DNA from: Sedimenticola sp.
GTDB lineage: Bacteria; Pseudomonadota; Gammaproteobacteria; Chromatiales; Chromatiaceae
DNA length: 64,000 nucleotides
NCBI GenBank assembly: GCA_026985055.1
Contig: JALSQZ010000059.1
Span: forward strand, 1 to 64,000
Direction of reading: 5' to 3'
Made by a program: the position numbers and the translations under genes. A model generated the notes under the pieces. It saw only the letters and a list, made by a program, of their open reading frames with translations, ran no database searches and was not told where the DNA came from. This document shows, piece by piece, positions 53,465 to 61,407 of this stretch. Position 1 is the stretch's first letter, and each line of letters opens with the position of its first letter.

Positions 53465-54228
53465 GTATGTCCAAAGTCGAACAGCAAGGGCGTCGCGAAT
53501 TTCTGAAAGGCACCGCCGCAACGGCAGCGATCAGTATTGCGCCGGGTGTCATGCTGCATTCCCTGACGGCAGATGCCGCGCCTCGTACTGAAGCGGTTAC
53601 AGACAAGGTGCGCTGGGGCATGCTTATCGATGCCAACAAATGCGCCGATGGCTGTACGGATTGTGTTTCCGCCTGTGACAAGGAAAACGGGCTGGATCTG
53701 GTGAACATGCCGGAAGGCGCGGATGAAAGCCTGTGGGAACGCCAACGTCCCCGCTGGATTCGTCAGGTAAGCCTGAAAGACAATCTGTCAGGAAAAATCA
53801 CCCATCTCCCCATGATGTGTCAGCATTGCGAAAAGCCGCCTTGTGTGGACGTATGCCCCACCGGCGCTTCTTTCCGGCGTGCCGACGGTATTGTCATGGT
53901 GGACCGGCATATCTGCATTGGCTGTCGCTATTGCATGATGGCCTGCCCGTACAAGGCGCGTTCTTTCATTCATGCGGAAGTGGCGGAAAAGCTGACGCAT
54001 ACACCCCGGGGTAAAGGTTGTGTAGAGAGCTGCAATCTGTGTGTGCACCGCCTGGACAATGGCCAGACCACGACGGCCTGCCAGGATGCATGCCAGCATC
54101 AGGCTATCGTGTTTGGTGATTTGAATGACCCTGAAAGCGCAGTATCCCAGGCGCTGAAGAAATATCCCAGTGTGCAGATCCGTGCGGATCTGAAATTGAA
54201 CACCGGCGTACGCTACAGCAATATTTGA
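53461..54228 (+). CDS. dsrO: DsrO, periplasmic iron-sulfur protein
   Basis: A 255-residue ferredoxin-like subunit with a Tat leader (GRREFLKGTAATAA, Arg11 and Arg12). Cysteine sets for [4Fe-4S] clusters lie in ANKCADGCTDCVSACDK, CQHCEKPPCVDVCPTG, CIGCRYCMMACPY and CNLCVHRLD...CQDAC. It partners DsrP, whose gene follows. The start may be the ATG at 53461 or the one two codons later. Confidence 0.94.
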   Translation: MSMSKVEQQGRREFLKGTAATAAISIAPGVMLHSLTADAAPRTEAVTDKVRWGMLIDANKCADGCTDCVSACDKENGLDLVNMPEGADESLWERQRPRWIRQVSLKDNLSGKITHLPMMCQHCEKPPCVDVCPTGASFRRADGIVMVDRHICIGCRYCMMACPYKARSFIHAEVAEKLTHTPRGKGCVESCNLCVHRLDNGQTTTACQDACQHQAIVFGDLNDPESAVSQALKKYPSVQIRADLKLNTGVRYSNI

Positions 54229-54250
54229 TTTGATTTAGGTGGGTGAAGTA

Positions 54251-55474
54251 ATGAAAAAGATTCACTTCAGCGAGTGGGGCATAGACAGTCCTCGTTACTG
54301 GGGCATGCTTGCAGTGCTGGGCGCAATCATTGCCGTAGCCGGCCTTGCCGTGTTCTATATGGAACACAATGGCCACTGGGTTACCGGCATGACCAACCAG
54401 GTGGTTTGGGGCATGCCGCATGTGTTCGCCATATTTCTGATCGTCGCGGCTTCCGGGGCGCTCAATGTTGCCTCCATAGGCACCGCCTTTGGCAAGAAAG
54501 TGTACAAGCCCCTGGGCAGATTGTCGGGTCTGCTGGCGATAACCCTGCTGGCCGGTGGTCTTGCCGTGCTGGTGCTGGATCTGGGTCAGCCGGGGCGCTT
54601 GCTCATTGCCATGACCCATTACAACTTCAAGTCAATCTTTGCCTGGAATATCTATCTGTATACCGGATTCTTTGCCATCGTCGCCCTGTATATCTGGTTC
54701 ATGATGGACTGGCGCATGAACAAATATTACAAACCCGTGGGTGTGTTTGCCTTTGTCTGGCGTCTGATGCTCACCACAGGTACCGGCTCCATATTCGGTT
54801 TCATCGTCGCTCGTCAGGGCTATGACGCAGCCATCATGGCACCCATGTTCGTGATCATGTCCTTCGCTTATGGCCTTGCGGTGTATCTGCTGGTGCTCAT
54901 GTTCGCCTTCAAGGCGGATGGCCGTGAAATCGGTGATGTCCTGCTGAAGCGGTTGAAAAATCTGCTGGGTATTTTCGTCGCCGCAGTGTTCTATTTCACC
55001 GTGGTCTATCACCTGACCAATCTGTATGGTACGGAAAATCACGAGTACGAAGCCTTCATCTTGCGCGATGGCGGTATCTATACCTTGCTCTTCTGGGGCG
55101 GCTGGGTTCTGATCGGTTGTCTCATCCCCATGGGAATCATTTATCATCCGGCGCTGGGTGCGACCCGCGGTGGTATCATTGCTGCTTCAACGCTGGTTGT
55201 CCTTGGAGGTTTCGCGACGATTTATGTGATCGTCATCGGTGGCCAGGCCTTCCCCATGGCCATGTTCCCGGGCAAGACCATTGTCGCCAGCGGTTTCTTT
55301 GATGGAGTGAATGGGCAACCCATGCTCTATTCTCCAAGCTTGCCGGAGATACTGCTGGGTCTTGGCGGGGTGGCATTGGTGCTGATGTTGACCTTCATCG
55401 GGATTCGCGTGTTGCGTTTTCTTCCCACCTCACTGGCTGACGAAGTTGCTGATCCCCATCATGCCAAGTCCTGA
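54251..55474 (+). CDS. dsrP: DsrP, NrfD-type integral membrane subunit
   Basis: A 407-residue polytopic membrane protein with about ten helices, of the NrfD/PsrC family that exchanges electrons with quinone. Features include the opening FSEWGIDSPRYWGML and conserved charged residues between helices. It closes the DsrMKJOP set. A ribosome site AGGTGGG precedes the ATG at 54251; a GTG four codons upstream is possible. Confidence 0.93.
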   Translation: MKKIHFSEWGIDSPRYWGMLAVLGAIIAVAGLAVFYMEHNGHWVTGMTNQVVWGMPHVFAIFLIVAASGALNVASIGTAFGKKVYKPLGRLSGLLAITLLAGGLAVLVLDLGQPGRLLIAMTHYNFKSIFAWNIYLYTGFFAIVALYIWFMMDWRMNKYYKPVGVFAFVWRLMLTTGTGSIFGFIVARQGYDAAIMAPMFVIMSFAYGLAVYLLVLMFAFKADGREIGDVLLKRLKNLLGIFVAAVFYFTVVYHLTNLYGTENHEYEAFILRDGGIYTLLFWGGWVLIGCLIPMGIIYHPALGATRGGIIAASTLVVLGGFATIYVIVIGGQAFPMAMFPGKTIVASGFFDGVNGQPMLYSPSLPEILLGLGGVALVLMLTFIGIRVLRFLPTSLADEVADPHHAKS

Positions 55475-55500
55475 GCGGATACCAGGATAAGACGACAGCA

Positions 55501-55525
55501 GGGCGGTCTCTCGGGGCCGCCTTTT
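55501..55525 (+). terminator. Terminator-like hairpin after dsrP
   Basis: GGCGG (55502-55506) and CCGCC (55517-55521), with an extra loop pair, are followed by TTTT. It lies 14 bases before the dsrN start, so part of the transcription may stop here and dsrN, dsrR and dsrS would be expressed less. Confidence 0.6.
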
Positions 55526-55538
55526 GCATTTCCAGATC

Positions 55539-56924
55539 ATGCCTCATATCATCATTTCCGCAGCGCACAAGTCTTCAGGCAAGACTACGATCAGTATCGG
55601 TTTGTGCGCGGCACTGCGCCAGCAAGGTCTCGAGGTGCAGCCGTTCAAGAAAGGGCCGGACTACATCGACCCTCTCTGGCTGGGGCAGGCGGCGGGTCGC
55701 AGCTGCTATAACCTCGATTTTTTTACCATGGGCAGGGAGGAGATCACCCGTTTGTTCCGACAGCATATGTCCGGCGCGGATATAGGAATCATCGAAGGCA
55801 ACAAGGGATTGTATGATGGCCTGGATCTCGATGGCAGTAACAGCAATGCGGCTCTTGCTGCGCTCTTGCAGGCTCCGGTGGTACTGGTGCTGGACACGCG
55901 GGGCATGACCCGGGGAATTGCGCCTCTCATTCTTGGTTACCAGGCTTTCGACAAAAATATCCGTATTGCGGGAGTGGTGCTCAACAGCGTTGGCGGATCA
56001 CGCCACGAATCGAAACTGCGCAATGTGATCGAACACTACACGGATGTGAAAGTGATTGGCGCGGTGCCGCATAACGAGGAGGTGCGAATTGACGAGCGCC
56101 ACCTGGGGCTGATGCCAAGTAATGAAGCGGATGCTGCGCAGGAGCGTATCGATACCATAGCCGGGCATGTGGGAAACAATGTGGATCTCCAGGCGCTAAT
56201 CGAAACCGCCAGGCTCGCGCCGCCGACAACCGGTGGTGAAAGGGTGGTTGTCAGCGCCAGTCCGCAAGGGGATGTCAGGATTGCATTTGCCCGGGATTCG
56301 GCATTTGGGTTTTATTATCCTGATGACCTGCTGGCGTTGGAACAGGCGGGCGCCAGTCTGATTCCCTTTGATACCCTGAAGGATCAAGAACTGCCGCCGG
56401 CGGACGGTTTGTTTATCGGTGGCGGCTTTCCGGAAACTGCCATGAATGCTCTGGAAGCAAACAGAAATTTGCGCGCTTCCATCCGGGATTTCATCGAGCA
56501 GGGAGGTCCGGCCTATGCGGAATGCGGGGGGCTGATGTATCTTTGTCGCACCCTGGAGTGGGAAGACCGGCAATGCGAAATGGTTGGAGTCATACCTGCA
56601 GACGTGAAAATGCATCAGAAACCTCAGGGTAGGGGCTATGTGCGTTTATGCGAAACTTCCTGTCATCCTTGGCCAGGTGGAGAGAGCCTGCCTGGCCGGG
56701 TGAATGCCCATGAATTTCATTATTCGGGGCTGGAAAATCTGGACGACAGCCTGCAATTCGCCTATAAGGTGGAGCGGGGCTATGGTGTGGATGGTTGTCA
56801 CGACGGCCTGATCCGTGGGAACCTGTTGGCCAATTATTCACATATGCGTAATGTTGGCTCCAGTCACTGGGCAGAGCGGTTTGTCGCGCATGTAAGGCGT
56901 TGCATGAACACCACAAAGAGTTGA
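55539..56924 (+). CDS. dsrN: DsrN, siroheme amidase (cobyrinate a,c-diamide synthase-like)
   Basis: A 461-residue ATP- and glutamine-dependent amidotransferase. The N-terminal P-loop (IIISAAHKSSGKTTIS) and the C-terminal glutamine amidotransferase domain with GGGFPE and AECGGLMYL (nucleophile Cys) are as in CobB. In the dsr operon it converts siroheme to the siroheme amide used by DsrAB. The ATG at 55539 gives the standard start of the family. Confidence 0.93.
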   Translation: MPHIIISAAHKSSGKTTISIGLCAALRQQGLEVQPFKKGPDYIDPLWLGQAAGRSCYNLDFFTMGREEITRLFRQHMSGADIGIIEGNKGLYDGLDLDGSNSNAALAALLQAPVVLVLDTRGMTRGIAPLILGYQAFDKNIRIAGVVLNSVGGSRHESKLRNVIEHYTDVKVIGAVPHNEEVRIDERHLGLMPSNEADAAQERIDTIAGHVGNNVDLQALIETARLAPPTTGGERVVVSASPQGDVRIAFARDSAFGFYYPDDLLALEQAGASLIPFDTLKDQELPPADGLFIGGGFPETAMNALEANRNLRASIRDFIEQGGPAYAECGGLMYLCRTLEWEDRQCEMVGVIPADVKMHQKPQGRGYVRLCETSCHPWPGGESLPGRVNAHEFHYSGLENLDDSLQFAYKVERGYGVDGCHDGLIRGNLLANYSHMRNVGSSHWAERFVAHVRRCMNTTKS

Positions 56925-56941
56925 CGAGGTATTTGCAGGAT

Positions 56942-57256
56942 ATGTTCAAGATCACCCCCGCTGCAGCAAAGCAGATAAAAATCGCCGCCGAGCAGGGCGG
57001 TACGGAAGGAATGGCCTTGCGCATGGCTGTCAGGGAAAAAAAGGACGGTTCTTTTGCCTATCACATGGGCTTCGATGAACCGGCGGATACCGACAAGCGC
57101 ATTCAAAGCGAGGGAGTGGAGGTGATCATGGATCCCAGTTTCGACAAATATCTGGAAGAATGCGTTCTGGATTTCGTCGAACTGGACGATGGCACCTGGC
57201 AGTTCGTGTTTCTCAATCCTGCGGACCCCCATTACGTTCCACCCAAGATCAACTGA
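56942..57256 (+). CDS. dsrR: DsrR, A-type scaffold-like protein without Fe-S cysteines
   Basis: A 104-residue protein of the IscA/A-type scaffold fold: FKITPAAAKQIK, LRMAVREKKDGSFAYHMGF and GVEVIMDP. The C-terminal CxC pair needed for cluster binding is absent (the end reads WQFVFLNPADPHYV), as in A. vinosum DsrR, which acts after transcription on DsrA-related functions. The ATG at 56942 gives the family length; a TTG earlier is possible. Confidence 0.9.
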   Translation: MFKITPAAAKQIKIAAEQGGTEGMALRMAVREKKDGSFAYHMGFDEPADTDKRIQSEGVEVIMDPSFDKYLEECVLDFVELDDGTWQFVFLNPADPHYVPPKIN

Positions 57257-57268
57257 TAGTTAGCGAAC

Positions 57269-58390
57269 ATGGATCTGGCGCCAGAAGATTCCCTGCGTCT
57301 GAACGTGATGCTGGCCAACCGGCCCCAGGCGATTCGTATCGACGAGTCCCGCATGATTCTGTATGCCCTTTCCGACAAGGGTGATATGGAAATTCCCCTA
57401 AATCCCACCTGCCGGGATGAACAATACATCAAGCAGGTCCGCGAGATGCTTTCCATGCATGTGCTGGGATCTCCTTCCGGCTATCCCCGGCATATCTGGT
57501 CTCGCATGGGACATCTGAACAGTGAAAACATTGAAGAACTGTTGCTCCTGGGAGAACCGGAAGCCGTGGTTGCCATCGCCTACTCGGAGGAGCTTACGGA
57601 TGAGTTGGCGCGCAAGGCCTGGTGGGCCCTGGAAGATGCGGAAAACGCCCGACAGATGCTGCGTGTAGCAGATGTAGTTCAAGGGGAAATGGGACCAGTG
57701 CTGGCTGCCTATCTTGTCGAATTCCTGCCTTTTGAGACCGAAGCGGAAAAGATCATGGATACGGTGCAGCTGGTGCTGCAGCCGGGTCTGGTGGATGATT
57801 CGGTAAAAGCGGATTTGTGGAAACGGGCACGGCGCAAGAATGCTTTTTACGTGGGGTTTCTGGCGGCTCTGCCCGATGACCTGCTGGAACAGCGTCAGGC
57901 GGCGCCGGCCTGGGATAAACTGTCCGGCCCGCTCCAGGAGATGTCGGACGGGGGGAATCGGCTGGCTGCGCAACTGGAGCGGGTTCTGTCCGCGGCGGGA
58001 CAAAGCTGGTTGCGTACCTTGAATTCCGTTCTGGAAAAGCCGGGTACCCAGGATGTGGTCAATCGGGCGCTGGACGTGGCGGCCGGCTATTTTTCGTCCG
58101 TACGCCCGGAAGGACAGGCAGATGCGACCATTGAAGAACTGCTCCAGGAAGCCCAAACATGGGCAGACAACCCCGGCAACGCCTTGCCACAACAGATTCT
58201 CAACCTCGATCCGGCACTGCGTCAGGCGCTGATTGCCATGCGCGTACTATCGGGTTCGGGATATGGCATCGTGCGCCCGGTATTTGGCCGTTCTGATGCC
58301 ATTGGCACGCTCATGCGCCGCAAACTCCAGCCGGTACTGGATCCCTATCGGGAACAGATCGGGATTCTGCAGGGATGCCGGTTGTCCTGA
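57269..58390 (+). CDS. dsrS: DsrS, cytoplasmic protein of the dsr operon
   Basis: A 373-residue soluble protein, helical, with no catalytic motif. Its place after dsrR and its general sequence agree with DsrS, which in A. vinosum is needed for full sulfur oxidation rates but has no known activity. It begins 12 bases after dsrR. No clear terminator follows before the promoter of the methyltransferase gene. Confidence 0.85.
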   Translation: MDLAPEDSLRLNVMLANRPQAIRIDESRMILYALSDKGDMEIPLNPTCRDEQYIKQVREMLSMHVLGSPSGYPRHIWSRMGHLNSENIEELLLLGEPEAVVAIAYSEELTDELARKAWWALEDAENARQMLRVADVVQGEMGPVLAAYLVEFLPFETEAEKIMDTVQLVLQPGLVDDSVKADLWKRARRKNAFYVGFLAALPDDLLEQRQAAPAWDKLSGPLQEMSDGGNRLAAQLERVLSAAGQSWLRTLNSVLEKPGTQDVVNRALDVAAGYFSSVRPEGQADATIEELLQEAQTWADNPGNALPQQILNLDPALRQALIAMRVLSGSGYGIVRPVFGRSDAIGTLMRRKLQPVLDPYREQIGILQGCRLS

Positions 58391-58457
58391 TTCAGCGCCA
58401 TTCCATGTCCCGCAGTCCTGGCACATGCTCCGTTGCCCTGAAAAATGCGTCTCACGG

Positions 58458-58463
58458 TATAAT
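58458..58463 (+). promoter_or_regulatory. Consensus -10 element before the methyltransferase gene
   Basis: TATAAT is perfect. An upstream TTGCCC lies 19 bases before it, a long spacing, so the -35 is uncertain. It indicates that the methyltransferase gene has a promoter separate from dsr. Confidence 0.5.
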
Positions 58464-58492
58464 CCCGTTACTTCCTCTTATTGGACAGACAT

Positions 58493-59536
58493 ATGAATAA
58501 ACCAGTTTCTTGGAATATTCCCGCATGGGGAACGGAAGAAGCGTTGCGCAAGGAAGAGCATGTGGCGCGGTTTCTGGAGCGGGAATATCGTTCGCTTGTC
58601 GACAACCCGGTATCGGTAGATGAGTTAAGTTTCTGCCCATCAGCCGGTGAGTTGTCCGAACAGACGTCCGATTTGATGGATACCCATTACGATGAAAAAA
58701 TGGAATTTTTCAAAAGTTTCCTCGATACTCACTATAGAGCTTATACAATGGCTTATTATGGGGAAACGGCGGAAGCCGTGAGAAATACACGCATTTCTCT
58801 CGAAGAGGCACAGGGTAGGAAGTTCCAGTTGATATGTGAGCGTATCGGCATAAAGGGTGATGAACGCATATTAAATATTGGTTGTGGGTTTGGTTCTTTT
58901 GAACAGTACTTATTTGAAAACTATTCAGATATAGAAGTTGTCGGTGTTACGCCAAGTATAGTTCAAATGAATTTCCTGAAAGAGTGCATGAATAATCCTC
59001 GGCACCTTTTTTATGGGCGACGCTTCGCTGTCATCCATAAAGATCTTGAGTCTCTCAATGATCGGGATATTCAGCCTGGCAGCTTTGATGTTGTGACGTC
59101 AATAGGTTTGGTTTGTGCCATCAAGAACCTTGAACAATTGCATGACAAAGTATCGCGATATCTCAGGTCAAATGGTAAGGCCTTCCATCATTTAATTACA
59201 TCAAGGCCGGTAATTCCTCAGTTTCTAGATCCAAGTCAAAGCCTTATTGGAGATTATTTTCCAGGAGGGAGGATTTGGCCGTTCAATGAGTTGCCTCGAC
59301 ATGCAAAAACGCTAGAACTGATCAATAGCTGGTTTATTAATGGAATGAATTACTGGGCCACCTTAGATGATTGGCACCGGAGATTCTGGGCGAACATTGA
59401 TTGTTTACATAACCATCTTCCTGCTAAGCGGATACAGTTTTGGAACGACTATTTCATCTTGTGCAAGGCCTGTTTTCTACCGGGCAATGGCGCCTGGTTT
59501 GGCAATGGTCACTATCTGTTCCGCAAGCCGGAGTGA
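58493..59536 (+). CDS. SAM-dependent methyltransferase, cyclopropane synthase-like
   Basis: A 347-residue enzyme with a SAM-binding motif ILNIGCGFGSFEQYL near residue 125 and VVGVTPSIVQMNFLKE following, as in cyclopropane fatty acid and mycolic acid methyltransferases; it may methylate a lipid or fatty-acyl chain. The later half is visibly more AT-rich than its neighbours, suggesting recent transfer. It converges with a ketosynthase/acyl carrier protein pair, which strengthens a link with acyl chains. The product cannot be told. Confidence 0.8.
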   Translation: MNKPVSWNIPAWGTEEALRKEEHVARFLEREYRSLVDNPVSVDELSFCPSAGELSEQTSDLMDTHYDEKMEFFKSFLDTHYRAYTMAYYGETAEAVRNTRISLEEAQGRKFQLICERIGIKGDERILNIGCGFGSFEQYLFENYSDIEVVGVTPSIVQMNFLKECMNNPRHLFYGRRFAVIHKDLESLNDRDIQPGSFDVVTSIGLVCAIKNLEQLHDKVSRYLRSNGKAFHHLITSRPVIPQFLDPSQSLIGDYFPGGRIWPFNELPRHAKTLELINSWFINGMNYWATLDDWHRRFWANIDCLHNHLPAKRIQFWNDYFILCKACFLPGNGAWFGNGHYLFRKPE

Positions 59537-59539
59537 TTG

Positions 59540-60748
59540 TCAAGGCGCCCGCTTGACGGCCAGTACCGCATTCAGCCCGCCAAAGGCAAAGGAATTGCTG
59601 AGGGCTGCCTGGTAGTTCAGTTCAACAGACTTATTGGCTACATAATCCAGATCGCAACCCTCGCCGGCGGCGGTGAAATTGGCGGTGGGTGGAATCAGTC
59701 CTTCCTGCAGGGAGCGAACCGTGATGACGAGTTCCATGGCTCCTGCCGCCCCCAGGGCATGTCCATGCATGGATTTGCTGGAAGAAACCCGCAGATTGTC
59801 GGCATGATTACCGAAGACCTGACGAATGGCCGCAGTTTCCGAAGGATCGTTTTGCCGGGTGCCCGTACCATGGGCATTGATGTAACTGATATCTTGAGGA
59901 GCGAGAGAGGCGTCCTGCAAGGCCGCCCGCATGGCTCTGGCCGCGCCCTCGGAGGAGGGATCAGTGATATGGGACGCATCTGCGCTCATGCCGATGCCGC
60001 TGATCAGGGCGTGTATTCTGGCGCCTCGGCGCCGTGCATGTGCCATGGACTCCAACACCACCATTCCTGCGCCTTCGCCCAGTACCAGTCCCTTGCGATC
60101 TTCACTGAAAGGACGGCAGGTGTCGGGCGAGAGTACCCGCAAGGCTTCCCAGGATTTCAGCAGGCCATAGGTAAAAGGCGCGTCTGCGCCTCCGGCGAGC
60201 GCAACATCCACGATGCCTGCGCGGATCATGAGAACCGCCTGGATCACCGCATGGTTGCTTGAGGCGCAGGCGCTGGAAAGGGTGAAGCAGGGGCCCTGTA
60301 TGCCCAGTTCCATACTCACCTGGCTGGAAGCCGCCGAGGGCATGCCCCGGGGAATGGTGAAAGGATGAACACGGTTTTTCTGATCCCGGTACAGCTTCTG
60401 GTAGGTCAGCTCATCCGTCTCCTTGCCGCCGCAGCCGGTGCCGATGATGGCTGCTGATGTTGTCAGCTCCGGGGAAGTGAGTCCGGCATCTTCCACTGCC
60501 TCAAGAGCCGCGATCAGGGCAAACTGGGAATGGCGATCCAGCAGGCCGAGTTGGTTCGGCTTGAAGTGAGTTTCCGGCAAATAGTCCGGTACCTGGGCCC
60601 CTGAGGCGACTTTCAGATCGGTCTCTGCAAATCCGGACAAAGGATTGATGCCACTATTGCCTGCGGCGACAGCCGTCCAGTTGTTCGCTACACCACAGCC
60701 CAGGCCAGAGATGCATCCCAGCCCGGTGATGGCAACGGGCTGATTCAT
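59540..60748 (-). CDS. Beta-ketoacyl-ACP synthase (FabF-like)
   Basis: A 402-residue condensing enzyme. The triad is Cys161 in SSACASSNHAV, His293 in NAHGTGTRQNDPSE and His330 in SKSMHGHALGAAG, so it is catalytically competent. Sequence type is FabF/type II polyketide-like. It overlaps the acyl carrier protein gene by four bases, indicating that the carrier is its dedicated partner. It may belong to specialised fatty acid or polyene-like synthesis rather than the housekeeping fab cluster, as no other fab gene is adjacent. Confidence 0.9.
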   Translation of the reverse strand: MNQPVAITGLGCISGLGCGVANNWTAVAAGNSGINPLSGFAETDLKVASGAQVPDYLPETHFKPNQLGLLDRHSQFALIAALEAVEDAGLTSPELTTSAAIIGTGCGGKETDELTYQKLYRDQKNRVHPFTIPRGMPSAASSQVSMELGIQGPCFTLSSACASSNHAVIQAVLMIRAGIVDVALAGGADAPFTYGLLKSWEALRVLSPDTCRPFSEDRKGLVLGEGAGMVVLESMAHARRRGARIHALISGIGMSADASHITDPSSEGAARAMRAALQDASLAPQDISYINAHGTGTRQNDPSETAAIRQVFGNHADNLRVSSSKSMHGHALGAAGAMELVITVRSLQEGLIPPTANFTAAGEGCDLDYVANKSVELNYQAALSNSFAFGGLNAVLAVKRAP

Positions 60749-60990
60749 GTCCTCGCGCCAAGCAATTGATGGACCCCGTCCACGATATCTCCTACCGTGC
60801 GCAGCTTTTTCAGTTCGTCATTGGGAACTTCCACGCCGTACTGGTCTTCGATATCGAAGACCAGGGAAATGGCATCCAGGGAAGAAATTTCGAGCTCCTC
60901 CAGGGAGGAATCGAGGGAAATGTCTTCCACTGCCAGCATCTTTTGCCGGGCGATGGATTCTTTCAGGGTCTGCTCAATGGCTTGTTTCAT
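60745..60990 (-). CDS. Acyl carrier protein
   Basis: An 81-residue carrier of acyl intermediates. The phosphopantetheine site reads ELEISSLDAISL; the modified serine is Ser37, and the usual preceding Asp of DSL is replaced by Ser. Helix 2 and the acidic face (VFDIEDQYGVEVPNDEL) are normal. The ATG at 60990 gives the usual length and it is translationally coupled to the downstream ketosynthase. Confidence 0.88.
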   Translation of the reverse strand: MKQAIEQTLKESIARQKMLAVEDISLDSSLEELEISSLDAISLVFDIEDQYGVEVPNDELKKLRTVGDIVDGVHQLLGART

Positions 60991-61080
60991 GGATGGTTTC
61001 CTGGTTGTTTTCCGGGTTATTGTAAAAACGCTTTGCAAGGTGATCAATAACCAGTCTGCTTTGCTCAATTTCACTCAGAG

Positions 61081-61140
61081 ATTCCCGAAGAGGAAATTGC
61101 ATTTTCTGTTTGCGACGAGAAAAATATTTCGAGATTCCCT
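61081..61140 (-). repeat. Partial repeat copy, opposite orientation
   Basis: Read backwards, the bases match the left part of the 150-bp repeat family (AGGGAATCTCGAAATA, then TTTTTCTCGTCGCAAACAG). It is the only copy on the leftward strand. It sits in the 417-base gap before the sensor kinase; the rest of that gap holds no gene. Confidence 0.65.
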
Positions 61141-61407
61141 CAAGTTACCGGATATTCTGCCGATGGAAAGCATAAGGCAAAATGCGTTTTTTTTCCTTCG
61201 TTCCTGGCGATTTTCGACACCAGTTGACAAAAAGAGGCGTATTCTGATACCGAAGACCAGGTTCCGGGTATACTGGAGATTCAAAAATAGTGATAAAAAA
61301 CAAAATGTTACGTAAATCCATCGAGTTTGGTATTTTTTTTGCTTGTATCATGTGGGGAGAAGTAGGATTGTTGTCAAAATGTGACCGAGATCATGGGAAG
61401 GTGCGGG

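Noticed and set aside
61224..61260. TTGACA upstream of the RpfC-like gene as a promoter
   Set aside because: No acceptable -10 element lies at 16-18 bases from it.
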